From Aestuariibaculum suncheonense (lineage in GTDB: Bacteria; Bacteroidota; Bacteroidia; Flavobacteriales; Flavobacteriaceae): a stretch of DNA of 64,000 nucleotides. Shown one piece after another: positions 34,019 through 42,191 of this stretch; position 1 is the stretch's first letter; every line of letters starts with the position of its first letter. Below the pieces are notes generated by a model, which saw only the letters and a list, made by a program, of their open reading frames with translations, did no database searches and was not told where the DNA came from. The stretch is taken from contig NZ_JACVXC010000005.1 in NCBI RefSeq assembly GCF_014596935.1, positions 80,621 to 144,620 of the forward strand, in the 5' to 3' direction. Made by a program: the position numbers and the translations under genes.

Positions 34019-35329
34019 ATGATTTTATTAGCAGCAGGTACAACAGGAACAATAGTAGCAACGGTAGTCGCGTTCTTAATTATTACGCTTTTACTGGTGA
34101 CCTTACTATTAGTAGTAAAACAAAAATTATCACCTTCAGGGCCGGTAAAAATTACTATTAACGGTGAAAAGGAAATTGAAGTTGCTTCAGGAGGTAGTTT
34201 ATTATCTACTTTAGGAAATCAAAAAATATTTTTACCATCGGCTTGTGGTGGAGGTGGAACATGTATTCAGTGTGAGTGTCACGTAAATTCTGGTGGTGGT
34301 TCAGCACTTCCTACCGAAACACCTCACTTTACACGTAAAGAATTACAGCACGGTGCGCGTTTAGCTTGTCAGGTAAAAGTAAAACAAGATATGGATATCA
34401 CCATACCAGAAGAGGTATTTGGTATCAAAAAGTGGGAAGCAGAAGTAGTGCGTAACTACAACGTAGCATCCTTCATTAAAGAGTTCGTAGTACGTATCCC
34501 AGAAGATATGAACTATAAAGCGGGTGGGTATATTCAAATTGAAATCCCTAAGTGTGAGATTAAATATTCAGATATTGATATTACAGCACACCCTGAAGAG
34601 CATGAAACTCCAGATAAATTCCAGGCAGAATGGGATAAATTCGGATTATGGCCGTTAGTAATGAAAAATGACGATACGGTAGAAAGAGCTTACTCTATGG
34701 CTTCTTACCCTGCAGAAGGTCGTGATATCATGCTTAACGTGCGTATTGCCACGCCGCCATGGGATAGAAACAAAAATGGATGGATGGATGTAAACCCGGG
34801 GGTTGCTTCATCTTACATTTTCTCAAGAAAACCAGGAGATAAAGTAATCATCTCAGGTCCTTATGGAGAATTCTTTATCAATGAGTCTGAAGCAGAAATG
34901 CTTTATGTTGGTGGTGGAGCAGGTATGGCACCAATGCGTTCACACTTATACCACTTATTTAAAACATTAAAAACAGGTCGTAAAGTAACGTATTGGTACG
35001 GTGGACGTTCTAAGCGTGAGTTATTCTACTTAGATCATTTCTACCAGTTAGAGAAAGAATTCCCTAATTTCCGTTTCTTCTTAGCGCTTTCTGAGCCATT
35101 ACCAGAAGATAACTGGAAAGTTAAAGCGGATATCGATTCTCCAGGAGATGGTTTCGTAGGTTTTATTCATAACTGTGTTATTGATAACTACTTAAGTAAA
35201 CACGATGCTCCGGAAGATATTGAATTATACTTCTGTGGACCACCGTTAATGAATAAAGCGGTACAAAAAATGGGAGAAGATTTTGGTCTTCCAGATGAAA
35301 ACATCAGATTCGATGATTTCGGAGGATAA
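34019..35329 (+). CDS. nqrF: Na+-NQR subunit F, NADH dehydrogenase subunit
   Basis: Electron entry subunit: oxidises NADH, passes electrons through FAD and 2Fe-2S. 436 residues. One N-terminal span (about 8-33), then a ferredoxin domain with cluster ligands Cys76, Cys82, Cys85 and Cys117 (ACGGGGTCIQC and LACQ). The FAD/NAD domain has RAYSMASYPAEG (FAD), SGPYGEFF, GGGAGMAPMRSHLYHL (NAD) and ELYFCGPPLMNKAV, and ends in FDDFGG. It closes the operon, followed by a terminator at 35349-35379. Confidence 0.98.
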   Translation: MILLAAGTTGTIVATVVAFLIITLLLVTLLLVVKQKLSPSGPVKITINGEKEIEVASGGSLLSTLGNQKIFLPSACGGGGTCIQCECHVNSGGGSALPTETPHFTRKELQHGARLACQVKVKQDMDITIPEEVFGIKKWEAEVVRNYNVASFIKEFVVRIPEDMNYKAGGYIQIEIPKCEIKYSDIDITAHPEEHETPDKFQAEWDKFGLWPLVMKNDDTVERAYSMASYPAEGRDIMLNVRIATPPWDRNKNGWMDVNPGVASSYIFSRKPGDKVIISGPYGEFFINESEAEMLYVGGGAGMAPMRSHLYHLFKTLKTGRKVTYWYGGRSKRELFYLDHFYQLEKEFPNFRFFLALSEPLPEDNWKVKADIDSPGDGFVGFIHNCVIDNYLSKHDAPEDIELYFCGPPLMNKAVQKMGEDFGLPDENIRFDDFGG

Positions 35330-35348
35330 ACCAAAACTTATAATACAC

Positions 35349-35379
35349 AAAAAGCCAACTGTATCAGTTGGCTTTTTTT
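35349..35379 (+). terminator. nqr operon terminator
   Basis: AAAAGCCAACTG and its complement around a TAT loop, then a T-run, 20 bases after the nqrF stop. Confidence 0.9.
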
Positions 35380-35530
35380 ATGGTTAATTTTAATACAATT
35401 AATTTAATAAAAGACGAATACTTGTTATGTTCCAGATAATAACAATTCATGGTTTAATTTAAAGATGATTTAATAATATTATTCTTTACTTAAAAACTAG
35501 AAATCATTAATTATTAATCAAGTCAAAATG

Positions 35531-35538
35531 TATTTTTG
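35531..35538 (+). promoter_or_regulatory. Candidate -7 element for TPR-HTH regulator
   Basis: TATTTTTG matches TAnnTTTG, 23 bases before the ATG; no -33 TTG at the expected distance. Confidence 0.45.
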
Positions 35539-35561
35539 TCCAAAAAAGGTGATTTCATTTT

Positions 35562-37232
35562 ATGTTTAAACTATCAATAATAAATTCTAAGGTACTGCTT
35601 GTTTTATTGTTTTATTCTTACCAGTTTCAAGGGCAAACAGGAAATTTGACTTTCAGTGAGTCAATTTCTACCATTATGGAAACTGCATCTGATTCTGTAC
35701 GAATAAATAGTCAGATTAAACTAGTAAAGTATTTACTTAACAGAAATATAGACTCAGCCAAAGTTTTGGCTAATGACGTATTGAAAAAATTAGAAGAAGA
35801 TAATTACAGTAGCTTATCTTTTCGATGTAATAAAGCTGAAATTATTAATTATTTAGGAATTATAGATGCTAAGCAGGGAAAAATGGAAAAAGCCTTGTCT
35901 AAATATCTACGTGCCTTGAATATTTCTAGGGATGTTAAGGATTCCACGTTAACCGGATTAACACTTCACAATCTTGGTATGTTCTATAGAAGGCAAAACC
36001 AGTACCAAAAGGCTAAACAGTATTTTAATGAAGCTATTGCTATTAAGGAAAGTATTAACGATGAGCCGGATAATATAGCCATGTCCTACAACATGCTTGG
36101 CGTTACTTATTTTTACGAAAAGCAATATGATTCTGCATTAGTTAATTATATAAAAGCGAAAAACTTATACACAACTGAACTAGGTAGAACCAAAGTTAAT
36201 GGAAATATGGCATTATTGTTTTCTTCATTAAAAGAATTCAAAAAGGCCATAAATGTGTTTCAAGAGAATATTAGAATATTTGAAAGATTAGGTGTACAAA
36301 ATGAATTAAGTACTGCCTATTTAAATCTCGCTGCATCATATAATGGAATAGGAGATTTTAAAAGCGCAATTTCTCGGTTGGATAGTGCTATATCTATATC
36401 AAAAAAAAGGGGGTATAAAGAATTGTTACAAAAGCAGTATTTATGTCGAAGTTTAGCCCAAAAAAGTTTAAATAATTTCGAACAAGCGCTAAATGATTAT
36501 ACTACATATAAGTTATATAATGATTCTCTAAACGATATTAATCAGGCAAAACGAATTACAACTTTAGAGATAACCAATAAATTTGAGCGTGAGAAATTGC
36601 AAAGTGAATTAGAATTACAAGCAGAAAGAGTTGAAAAGAGATGGTATTTTTCATTGTTAATAGTAACCTTAGCATTGGGAACATGCATATTTGTGTTAAT
36701 TAGAAAAAACACCAAAATTCAATTGGCTATTACAGCAAGAAAATTACAAAATGAGGAGTTGCAAAGAAAAACAACCGAACAAATATTAGAGTTTAAAGAA
36801 GCAGAACTTAAAAATGAATTTTTAAAAAGTCAGATTAGGCAAGAATATCAGGTTGTTCTCGTAAATGAACTGAAAAATATTTTAAATATAGAACAACAAC
36901 AATGTAGAGATAAAGCCATTAAATCGCTTATAGCATCTTTACACTCAAAGAAAATCGATAATCAAACCGATAATAGTTTAAATGCATATTTAGATAAGGT
37001 TAGTCCGGATTTTAGGATTAAGTTAAATAATCATTTCTTGATTCTTAATGAAAAGGAAAAGAATTTGTTGTGTTTAATGAAGCTAGGTTTGTCCACTAAT
37101 GAAATTAAAGATTTGCAAAATATAAGTCTGGCATCGGTAAAATCGACAAGATATCGAATCAGGAAAAAACTACAAATTAATTCTGAAGATGATATTGTTG
37201 CGTGGATCGATGATTTTAATACTGATAAATAA
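35562..37232 (+). CDS. Membrane-anchored TPR protein with C-terminal LuxR-type HTH
   Basis: 556 residues. The signal peptide ends around FQGQ (25). TPR repeats fill about 80-330 (LTLHNLGMFYRRQNQYQKAKQ, MSYNMLGVTYFYEKQYDSA, STAYLNLAASYNGIGDFKSA). One membrane span WYFSLLIVTLALGTCIFVLI lies near 355-375, with a coiled coil at about 380-450. The C-terminus is a LuxR/GerE-like HTH: LNEKEKNLLCLMKLGLSTNE, then SLASVKSTRYRIRKKL. Periplasmic TPRs with a cytoplasmic HTH form a typical Bacteroidetes one-component sensor. Target genes are unknown; the adjacent T9SS LRR gene is a candidate. Confidence 0.85.
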   Translation: MFKLSIINSKVLLVLLFYSYQFQGQTGNLTFSESISTIMETASDSVRINSQIKLVKYLLNRNIDSAKVLANDVLKKLEEDNYSSLSFRCNKAEIINYLGIIDAKQGKMEKALSKYLRALNISRDVKDSTLTGLTLHNLGMFYRRQNQYQKAKQYFNEAIAIKESINDEPDNIAMSYNMLGVTYFYEKQYDSALVNYIKAKNLYTTELGRTKVNGNMALLFSSLKEFKKAINVFQENIRIFERLGVQNELSTAYLNLAASYNGIGDFKSAISRLDSAISISKKRGYKELLQKQYLCRSLAQKSLNNFEQALNDYTTYKLYNDSLNDINQAKRITTLEITNKFEREKLQSELELQAERVEKRWYFSLLIVTLALGTCIFVLIRKNTKIQLAITARKLQNEELQRKTTEQILEFKEAELKNEFLKSQIRQEYQVVLVNELKNILNIEQQQCRDKAIKSLIASLHSKKIDNQTDNSLNAYLDKVSPDFRIKLNNHFLILNEKEKNLLCLMKLGLSTNEIKDLQNISLASVKSTRYRIRKKLQINSEDDIVAWIDDFNTDK

Positions 37233-37342
37233 TTATGAAAATTAGTGGGTGCTACCTAATTGCTACCCTGTTTATTAAGTTAGTTTGAAGGATTTTTTTT
37301 CTTTTGCGGTTGAAAATTTAACCCTAAAAGAAATATTTACTT

Positions 37343-39106
37343 ATGACAAAAAAACTACTTTCGACTTTTGCTTTATTTTTTTCATTAATTATTTATGGAC
37401 AAACAACGGCAATTCCAGATGCCAATTTCGAACAGGCGCTAATAGATTTGAATATAGATTCTGACGGTGTTGTTAATGGCGTAGTACTTACATCAGACAT
37501 TTCAACCTTAACGACTTTAGATGTTAGAAACAAAAATATTCAGGATTTATCTGGTATAGAAGGATTTGTTGCCTTAGAAGTACTTAAAATTAGAAGTAAT
37601 CAAATCACTGAATTAGATATATCTAAAAATACAGAACTGTTAACGTTGCAGTTTGGAGCGAACTTAATTTCAAGATTGGATTTAACGTATAATACTAAGC
37701 TTGAAACTTTGATAGGCGAAAATAATAACATTACAAGAATTATCCCAAACATTTTACCTGCTAGCATAAAATACATCAATCTTAGTGGTAATGAAATATC
37801 TTCGTTAGATATTAGTAATTTGACAGGTTTAGGTGCATTGTGGTTAAGTAACTGCTCGAAATTAAATTATCTAAACGTAAAAAATGGCAATAATTTAACT
37901 ATAACTGATACCAATAATTTTGATATTCGATCTAATCCGTTATTGGAATGTGTTTTGGTGGATGACCCTGATTTTAGTAATGCAAATTGGACCAACAAAG
38001 ATATGAGTACGAATTTTAATACGTCTTGTCAGGAATATGTATACATTCCAGATGATAAATTTGAACAGGCACTTATTGATTTGGGTTATGATGATACATT
38101 AGACGATTATGTATTAAAATCAAACATAAACACAATAACATCTTTGGATATTGAAGATATGAATATTTCAGACCTAACCGGTATTGAAGGTTTTGTAGCT
38201 TTGGTGGATTTAAGAGTTAGGAATAATAATTTGTCTGAACTTGATCTTTATAATAATACCGAGTTAAAAACGATATATACAGGTTATAATTTTTTAACCT
38301 CTTTAGATCTATCTACTAATACAAAACTTTTGCGTTTGGCTATTGAAGGAAATGGCATTGAAGAATTAATTGTTTCCGATATAGCGGTAAATTTATATGA
38401 ATTTAATGTAGCAGATAACAATTTAACCGAGCTTGATTTAAGTAACTATCCAGATTTATTAGGGTTAATAGTGAAGAATAATCCTTCACTGGAGAAATTA
38501 TCAGTAAAAAGTGGTAATAATGCAGGGTTGAAAAGTTTTCAGGCAACAAATACTCCTAAACTGTATTGTATTGAGGTTGATGATCCTTCTTACAGTACTG
38601 CAAATTGGACGGATATAGATGCTCATGCCAGTTTTAATACTGATTGCGTGGCACCAGTTATTACTTTAATGGGGGCAAACCCTCAGATTATTGATTTAGG
38701 AGTAGGGTATTCAGAGTTAGGAGCAACTTCTGACGACGGATCGAATGTGGTGATTGATGCTTCAGAATTTTTAGATGAAGTAGGTACTTATACAATTTAT
38801 TATAATGCTACCGATGCTTCAGGAAATGCTGCGCAACAAATAACGAGAATAGTAAGAGTTGAAAATAAGGCCTTAAGTACGGAAGAATACAACTATTTAA
38901 ACATTTCAATCTACCCCAATCCAACAAGTGGAAAAGTTTATTTTAGCAAGGAGTTACAACGTGTTGAAATTTTTAATGTTTCAGGACAAAAAGTAAAACA
39001 AGGATCTGGAGTGGAAATTGATTTGGATGAATTGACACCGGGTATTTATTTTGCTCATCTTTCTAATGATGAAGGTACCAGAGTATTAAAATTAATTAAA
39101 AAGTAA
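37343..39106 (+). CDS. Secreted LRR protein with DUF5011-like and type A T9SS sorting domain
   Basis: 587 residues with signal peptide ending in IIYGQ (20). Two tandem modules of ~200 residues follow. Each opens with IPDxxFEQALIDL, continues through LDL-type leucine-rich repeats (SDISTLTTLDVR and SNINTITSLDIE; DLSGIEGFVALEVLKIR and DLTGIEGFVALVDLRVR), and ends in a C[VI]xVDDPxxSxANWT motif. A DUF5011/Ig-like domain sits at about 440-510 (PVITLMGANPQIIDLGVGY). The last ~70 residues are a type A sorting domain (ISIYPNPTSGKVYF, FNVSGQKV, PGIYFAHL). It is exported by T9SS, probably surface-bound or released. Confidence 0.9.
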   Translation: MTKKLLSTFALFFSLIIYGQTTAIPDANFEQALIDLNIDSDGVVNGVVLTSDISTLTTLDVRNKNIQDLSGIEGFVALEVLKIRSNQITELDISKNTELLTLQFGANLISRLDLTYNTKLETLIGENNNITRIIPNILPASIKYINLSGNEISSLDISNLTGLGALWLSNCSKLNYLNVKNGNNLTITDTNNFDIRSNPLLECVLVDDPDFSNANWTNKDMSTNFNTSCQEYVYIPDDKFEQALIDLGYDDTLDDYVLKSNINTITSLDIEDMNISDLTGIEGFVALVDLRVRNNNLSELDLYNNTELKTIYTGYNFLTSLDLSTNTKLLRLAIEGNGIEELIVSDIAVNLYEFNVADNNLTELDLSNYPDLLGLIVKNNPSLEKLSVKSGNNAGLKSFQATNTPKLYCIEVDDPSYSTANWTDIDAHASFNTDCVAPVITLMGANPQIIDLGVGYSELGATSDDGSNVVIDASEFLDEVGTYTIYYNATDASGNAAQQITRIVRVENKALSTEEYNYLNISIYPNPTSGKVYFSKELQRVEIFNVSGQKVKQGSGVEIDLDELTPGIYFAHLSNDEGTRVLKLIKK

Positions 39107-39134
39107 TTTTCTACAACAGAATTTCAAAATACGG

Positions 39135-39165
39135 AAAAGTCAACTCATATGAGTTGACTTTTTTT
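39135..39165. terminator. Bidirectional terminator, perfect palindrome
   Basis: A 28-base perfect palindrome (39135-39162) followed by T residues. It separates the convergent LRR and cytochrome genes. Confidence 0.9.
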
Positions 39166-39180
39166 ATACGCTATATTTTA

Positions 39181-39771
39181 TTAATTCATTTTAGGAGGAA
39201 TATTACTTGGTACCAGATTTTCAATCGGTCTAATGGTTTTTAAATAGGCAAAAATCGCTTTTAAATCATCGTCGGGTAAGTTTTTATATGATTGCCATGG
39301 CATAGGCGGTAAAAGCGGTCGGCTGCCTTCCATGCCTTTATATAATCCTTTTTTTATGGCTGTTAAAAACTGGGTTTCTGTCCAGGAACCTATTCCGGTT
39401 TCATCGGGCGTTAAATTGGCACCAAATGATGTTCCCCAAGGTCCGGTAGCTGCCGTTAGTCCCATATTAAATAATAAGTACGACTTTGCTGTGGTTTCAT
39501 CGTAAGGAGGTAGGACTTCATCAGCAGGATGACCAGAGAGCAAACGCTCAAAATCGAGTTCCATACCGTTTTCTGTAAATTTTTTGGGTGTATGGCAATC
39601 GTGGCAACCAATCGCATTTACTAAATGTTCACCGCGTTTTACTGGATCTACTGCTTCCTCTTTTACAACGGCAGGTTCATAAACTTCTGTGGTTTCCTTT
39701 TTCTCTTTTGAGATGCAGGCCAAAAGCAAGGCGCTACAAAGTGTGGTTAAAATGAATGACTTTGTTTTCAT
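39181..39771 (-). CDS. c-type cytochrome lipoprotein
   Basis: 196 residues. Lipoprotein signal with lipobox LLLAC (Cys about residue 19), a charged linker, then a single haem-binding motif CHDCH (CxxCH, about residue 57) in LVNAIGCHDCHTPKK. Later Met residues in PLLPPMPWQSY give a candidate axial ligand. DDDLKAIFAYLKTIRPI is the typical C-terminal helix of cytochrome c. Only one CxxCH is present although related proteins are often described as dihaem. The electron-transfer partner is unknown. It does not appear to be in an operon with its neighbours. Confidence 0.85.
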   Translation of the reverse strand: MKTKSFILTTLCSALLLACISKEKKETTEVYEPAVVKEEAVDPVKRGEHLVNAIGCHDCHTPKKFTENGMELDFERLLSGHPADEVLPPYDETTAKSYLLFNMGLTAATGPWGTSFGANLTPDETGIGSWTETQFLTAIKKGLYKGMEGSRPLLPPMPWQSYKNLPDDDLKAIFAYLKTIRPIENLVPSNIPPKMN

Positions 39772-39884
39772 ATAATATTGGTTAGTTGTTAATTATGTGA
39801 AAACTAAAAGTAAGAAAATTGCTGTAATTGGCTGATTTAAATCTATTTATGGTAATAATATCAGATGAAATTAAAAATGATGAG

Positions 39885-40277
39885 TTACTCCGAATCCGAA
39901 ATATCGATATTAACATAATATGCTTCTTGGTTTCTTGCATTTGTTGTGTCAGGATAAGGTAACACATCAACTAAAGAAAATGTTATACCATTAATTATAG
40001 TGTCTTGTTTAAAATTACTAAATGTATTTAATGTAAAAGGAATGTCTTCATGTTTTGAACTTAAGGTGAAGTATACGGCTGCATTACCTTCCCATACACA
40101 ATTGACATTAATTGGACATCTGGAATCTGAAACGGAATCAACGCACAGCTTATATTCTGAAGGGCTAAGTTTATAACAATTGGTGTTTTTTAGTTTATAA
40201 TTACCATAAGTTAAAGCATTATCAGTATAACAAGTAATAAACAAGAAACATAGAATCAGAGACAGGAAGATTTTCAT
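39885..40277 (-). CDS. Small Cys-containing lipoprotein
   Basis: 130 residues. Lipobox FITC (Cys about 16). The mature part has Tyr/Asn-rich beta-like sequence and the motif DSRCPINVNCVWEGNAAVYF (about 52-71). The DSRCPxxxxCxWxGxA pattern recurs in Bacteroidetes and other envelope proteins, and its Cys pair could form a disulfide. There are two further Cys, one in NTNCYKL and one in YKLCVDS. I do not know a function. It lies between the cytochrome gene and the HupE-type operon on the same strand, with gaps of 113 and 58 bases. Confidence 0.6.
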   Translation of the reverse strand: MKIFLSLILCFLFITCYTDNALTYGNYKLKNTNCYKLSPSEYKLCVDSVSDSRCPINVNCVWEGNAAVYFTLSSKHEDIPFTLNTFSNFKQDTIINGITFSLVDVLPYPDTTNARNQEAYYVNIDISDSE

Positions 40278-40335
40278 AAATAGACCATTTCATATAAGAC
40301 GTATGATTGTTTAATTGGTTGCGTGATTTTTTAAT

Positions 40336-41322
40336 TTAAAATCCAGATATACGTTCTATTAACCAAAATGCTGATATCGAACCAATGGCATAAGGCACTA
40401 ATTTATAAAGCCAGGTTTGTTGTGGAATAAAATATTTAATTAATTTGATGAGGGCTAACACAATAATTACGAAAATAATTTGTCCTAGTTCAACACCTAT
40501 ATTAAATGTGGCTAAAGCTAAAGGGATTTCGTTTTGAGGAAGTCCAATGTCCTGCAAAGCACCGGCGAATCCGAAGCCATGTAAAAGTCCGAATGTAAAG
40601 GCAACAAGCCAAGGTTTTTGACTAGTGATTGTAGATTTTCCTTGCTGTAATTTTAAAATTTCAATAGCTAAGAATACAATACTTAAAGCGATGACAGCTT
40701 CAACTGGGGGGCCAGGCAGATTGGCTATACCTAATGCAGAAAAACTTAAAGTGATACTATGCGCAATGGTAAATGCTGTAATGGTTTTTAATAGTTTTTT
40801 AAATCCAACAGTAATAATTAACAATGCCAAGACAAATAAAAGATGGTCGAAGCCTAAAAGAATATGTTCAACACCTAAAATAATATAGGTTTTTGCTACG
40901 GTCCATTTATTTGGAGTTTCAGGAATTAAGACGGTTTTTTTGGTGGGTTGTAATAGAAAAGTATGATGTATGTCACTTAATAAACGAATATCAACCAAAA
41001 CGTCAATACCTGTTGTATTTAGTTTATGTATAGAAATTTCTGTATTTGTTAAACTTTTAGAGCCTTTTAGTTGATAGGAGTAAAGCACAAAGGCATCTAA
41101 AATTCTTGGAGGTGTTGTTTCTTTTAAATCAAATGTTTTTTCAAATTTGGGTTGAATGTCTAAAACTTTATCAACAGTGCGCGGAACCTTCCATAAAACT
41201 GTGTACACGTTTTCAGATACTTGATTGATTTGTAAATACGCGGGACGAACTTCGTGAGCAAAACAGGAATAAGCTGTTAGTCCGAATAAAAATACCGCAA
41301 TAGTCTTAAATAAAACGCTCAT
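40336..41322 (-). CDS. HupE/UreJ-type membrane protein
   Basis: 328 residues. A signal peptide ends at CFAHEVRPAYLQI (about 23). Residues ~25-140 form an exported beta-rich domain. The C-terminal half has six or seven spans with the HupE/UreJ motifs: GVEHILLGFDHLLFVLALLI (HxxxGxDH, about 150), AFTIAHSITLSFSALG, FGLLHGFGFAG and FNIGVELGQ. The His/Asp positions suggest metal binding or transport (Ni or Co in relatives), unproven here. Its start codon overlaps the PpiC-type gene stop by one base (TAATG), so the two are translationally coupled. It is the last gene of the operon. Confidence 0.8.
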   Translation of the reverse strand: MSVLFKTIAVFLFGLTAYSCFAHEVRPAYLQINQVSENVYTVLWKVPRTVDKVLDIQPKFEKTFDLKETTPPRILDAFVLYSYQLKGSKSLTNTEISIHKLNTTGIDVLVDIRLLSDIHHTFLLQPTKKTVLIPETPNKWTVAKTYIILGVEHILLGFDHLLFVLALLIITVGFKKLLKTITAFTIAHSITLSFSALGIANLPGPPVEAVIALSIVFLAIEILKLQQGKSTITSQKPWLVAFTFGLLHGFGFAGALQDIGLPQNEIPLALATFNIGVELGQIIFVIIVLALIKLIKYFIPQQTWLYKLVPYAIGSISAFWLIERISGF

Positions 41323-42182
41323 TAGTTTTGGTAGCTTTTTTTAATGTCTGAAGGGATTTTATCTGATGTTAGTTTTATCTGGTATTTCTTCATTAAATCT
41401 TCAAAGACTTTATTTTGCATTTCTAATTCAGTTTGGTACTGGTATTCCTTTTCAATGTAAGGTTTAATGTCTTTAAAGTTAGCAATCTGAGATAGCTCTT
41501 TTTTTGATAGATACACTAAATGTTGACCGAATCCAGAAGGAATTGGACCAACCCATTTTTTTTGGGGTAAGGAATCTAAAACGGAGGTAAAGTAATCTCC
41601 GAAGGTTTTATAAATGTCTGTCGCTTCTTTACTCGTCCAAACATTTGGAATAGATAGTTTTGTCTTGCGGTCTTTAGGAATTTCTAGGCCTTTGTTTAAA
41701 TTGTCTTTAACTTCTTTAATTGTATTATCAAGATTATTTTCGTCATTTAGAAAAAGAACTTGATGAAATGTATATGCAGGAGGAAGCTTAAAAAGATCTT
41801 TATTTTTGTTATAAAAAGCTTTCAATTCTTCATCTGTTGGTGGTTGAATCATGGCGCTTAAATCGTTAGATACAGCTTCCATTTTTTGAGATAGACGACG
41901 TTTCACAATAATATCGTTGTGATCTAAATTCATAGCTAAGGCTTCTTTGTAGAATACTTCCTGACGAAGATACTGGTCTAAAAATGCCTTTATTTCCTGT
42001 TCGTTAGGTTCGCGTTGCCATTGGTTTTTCCATAAATTAAGTAAATAGTCATATTCGGTATTATCAATAATTATACTATTGTCTTCAAGCTTTGTATCCT
42101 TATTTTTTAAATAGTAATAGCCAAAAATTAAGAACCCTAAGAGCAAAAAATGCACCAAGGGTTCCTTTAAAATGTTTTTCAT
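41322..42182 (-). CDS. Membrane-anchored PpiC-type peptidyl-prolyl isomerase
   Basis: 286 residues. One N-terminal span (LVHFLLLGFLIFGYYYL, about 9-25) anchors a periplasmic chaperone-like domain. WQREPNEQEIKAFLDQYLRQEVFYKEALAM is typical of SurA/PpiD-like helical arms. The parvulin domain (about 135-240) ends in WVGPIPSGFGQHLVYLSKK, the family signature GPI.SGFG.HLV. It probably folds one of its operon partners, most likely the exported DUF3604 protein. It lies nine bases after that gene and overlaps hupE-like by one base. Confidence 0.82.
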   Translation of the reverse strand: MKNILKEPLVHFLLLGFLIFGYYYLKNKDTKLEDNSIIIDNTEYDYLLNLWKNQWQREPNEQEIKAFLDQYLRQEVFYKEALAMNLDHNDIIVKRRLSQKMEAVSNDLSAMIQPPTDEELKAFYNKNKDLFKLPPAYTFHQVLFLNDENNLDNTIKEVKDNLNKGLEIPKDRKTKLSIPNVWTSKEATDIYKTFGDYFTSVLDSLPQKKWVGPIPSGFGQHLVYLSKKELSQIANFKDIKPYIEKEYQYQTELEMQNKVFEDLMKKYQIKLTSDKIPSDIKKSYQN

Positions 42183-42191
42183 AAATAGATT

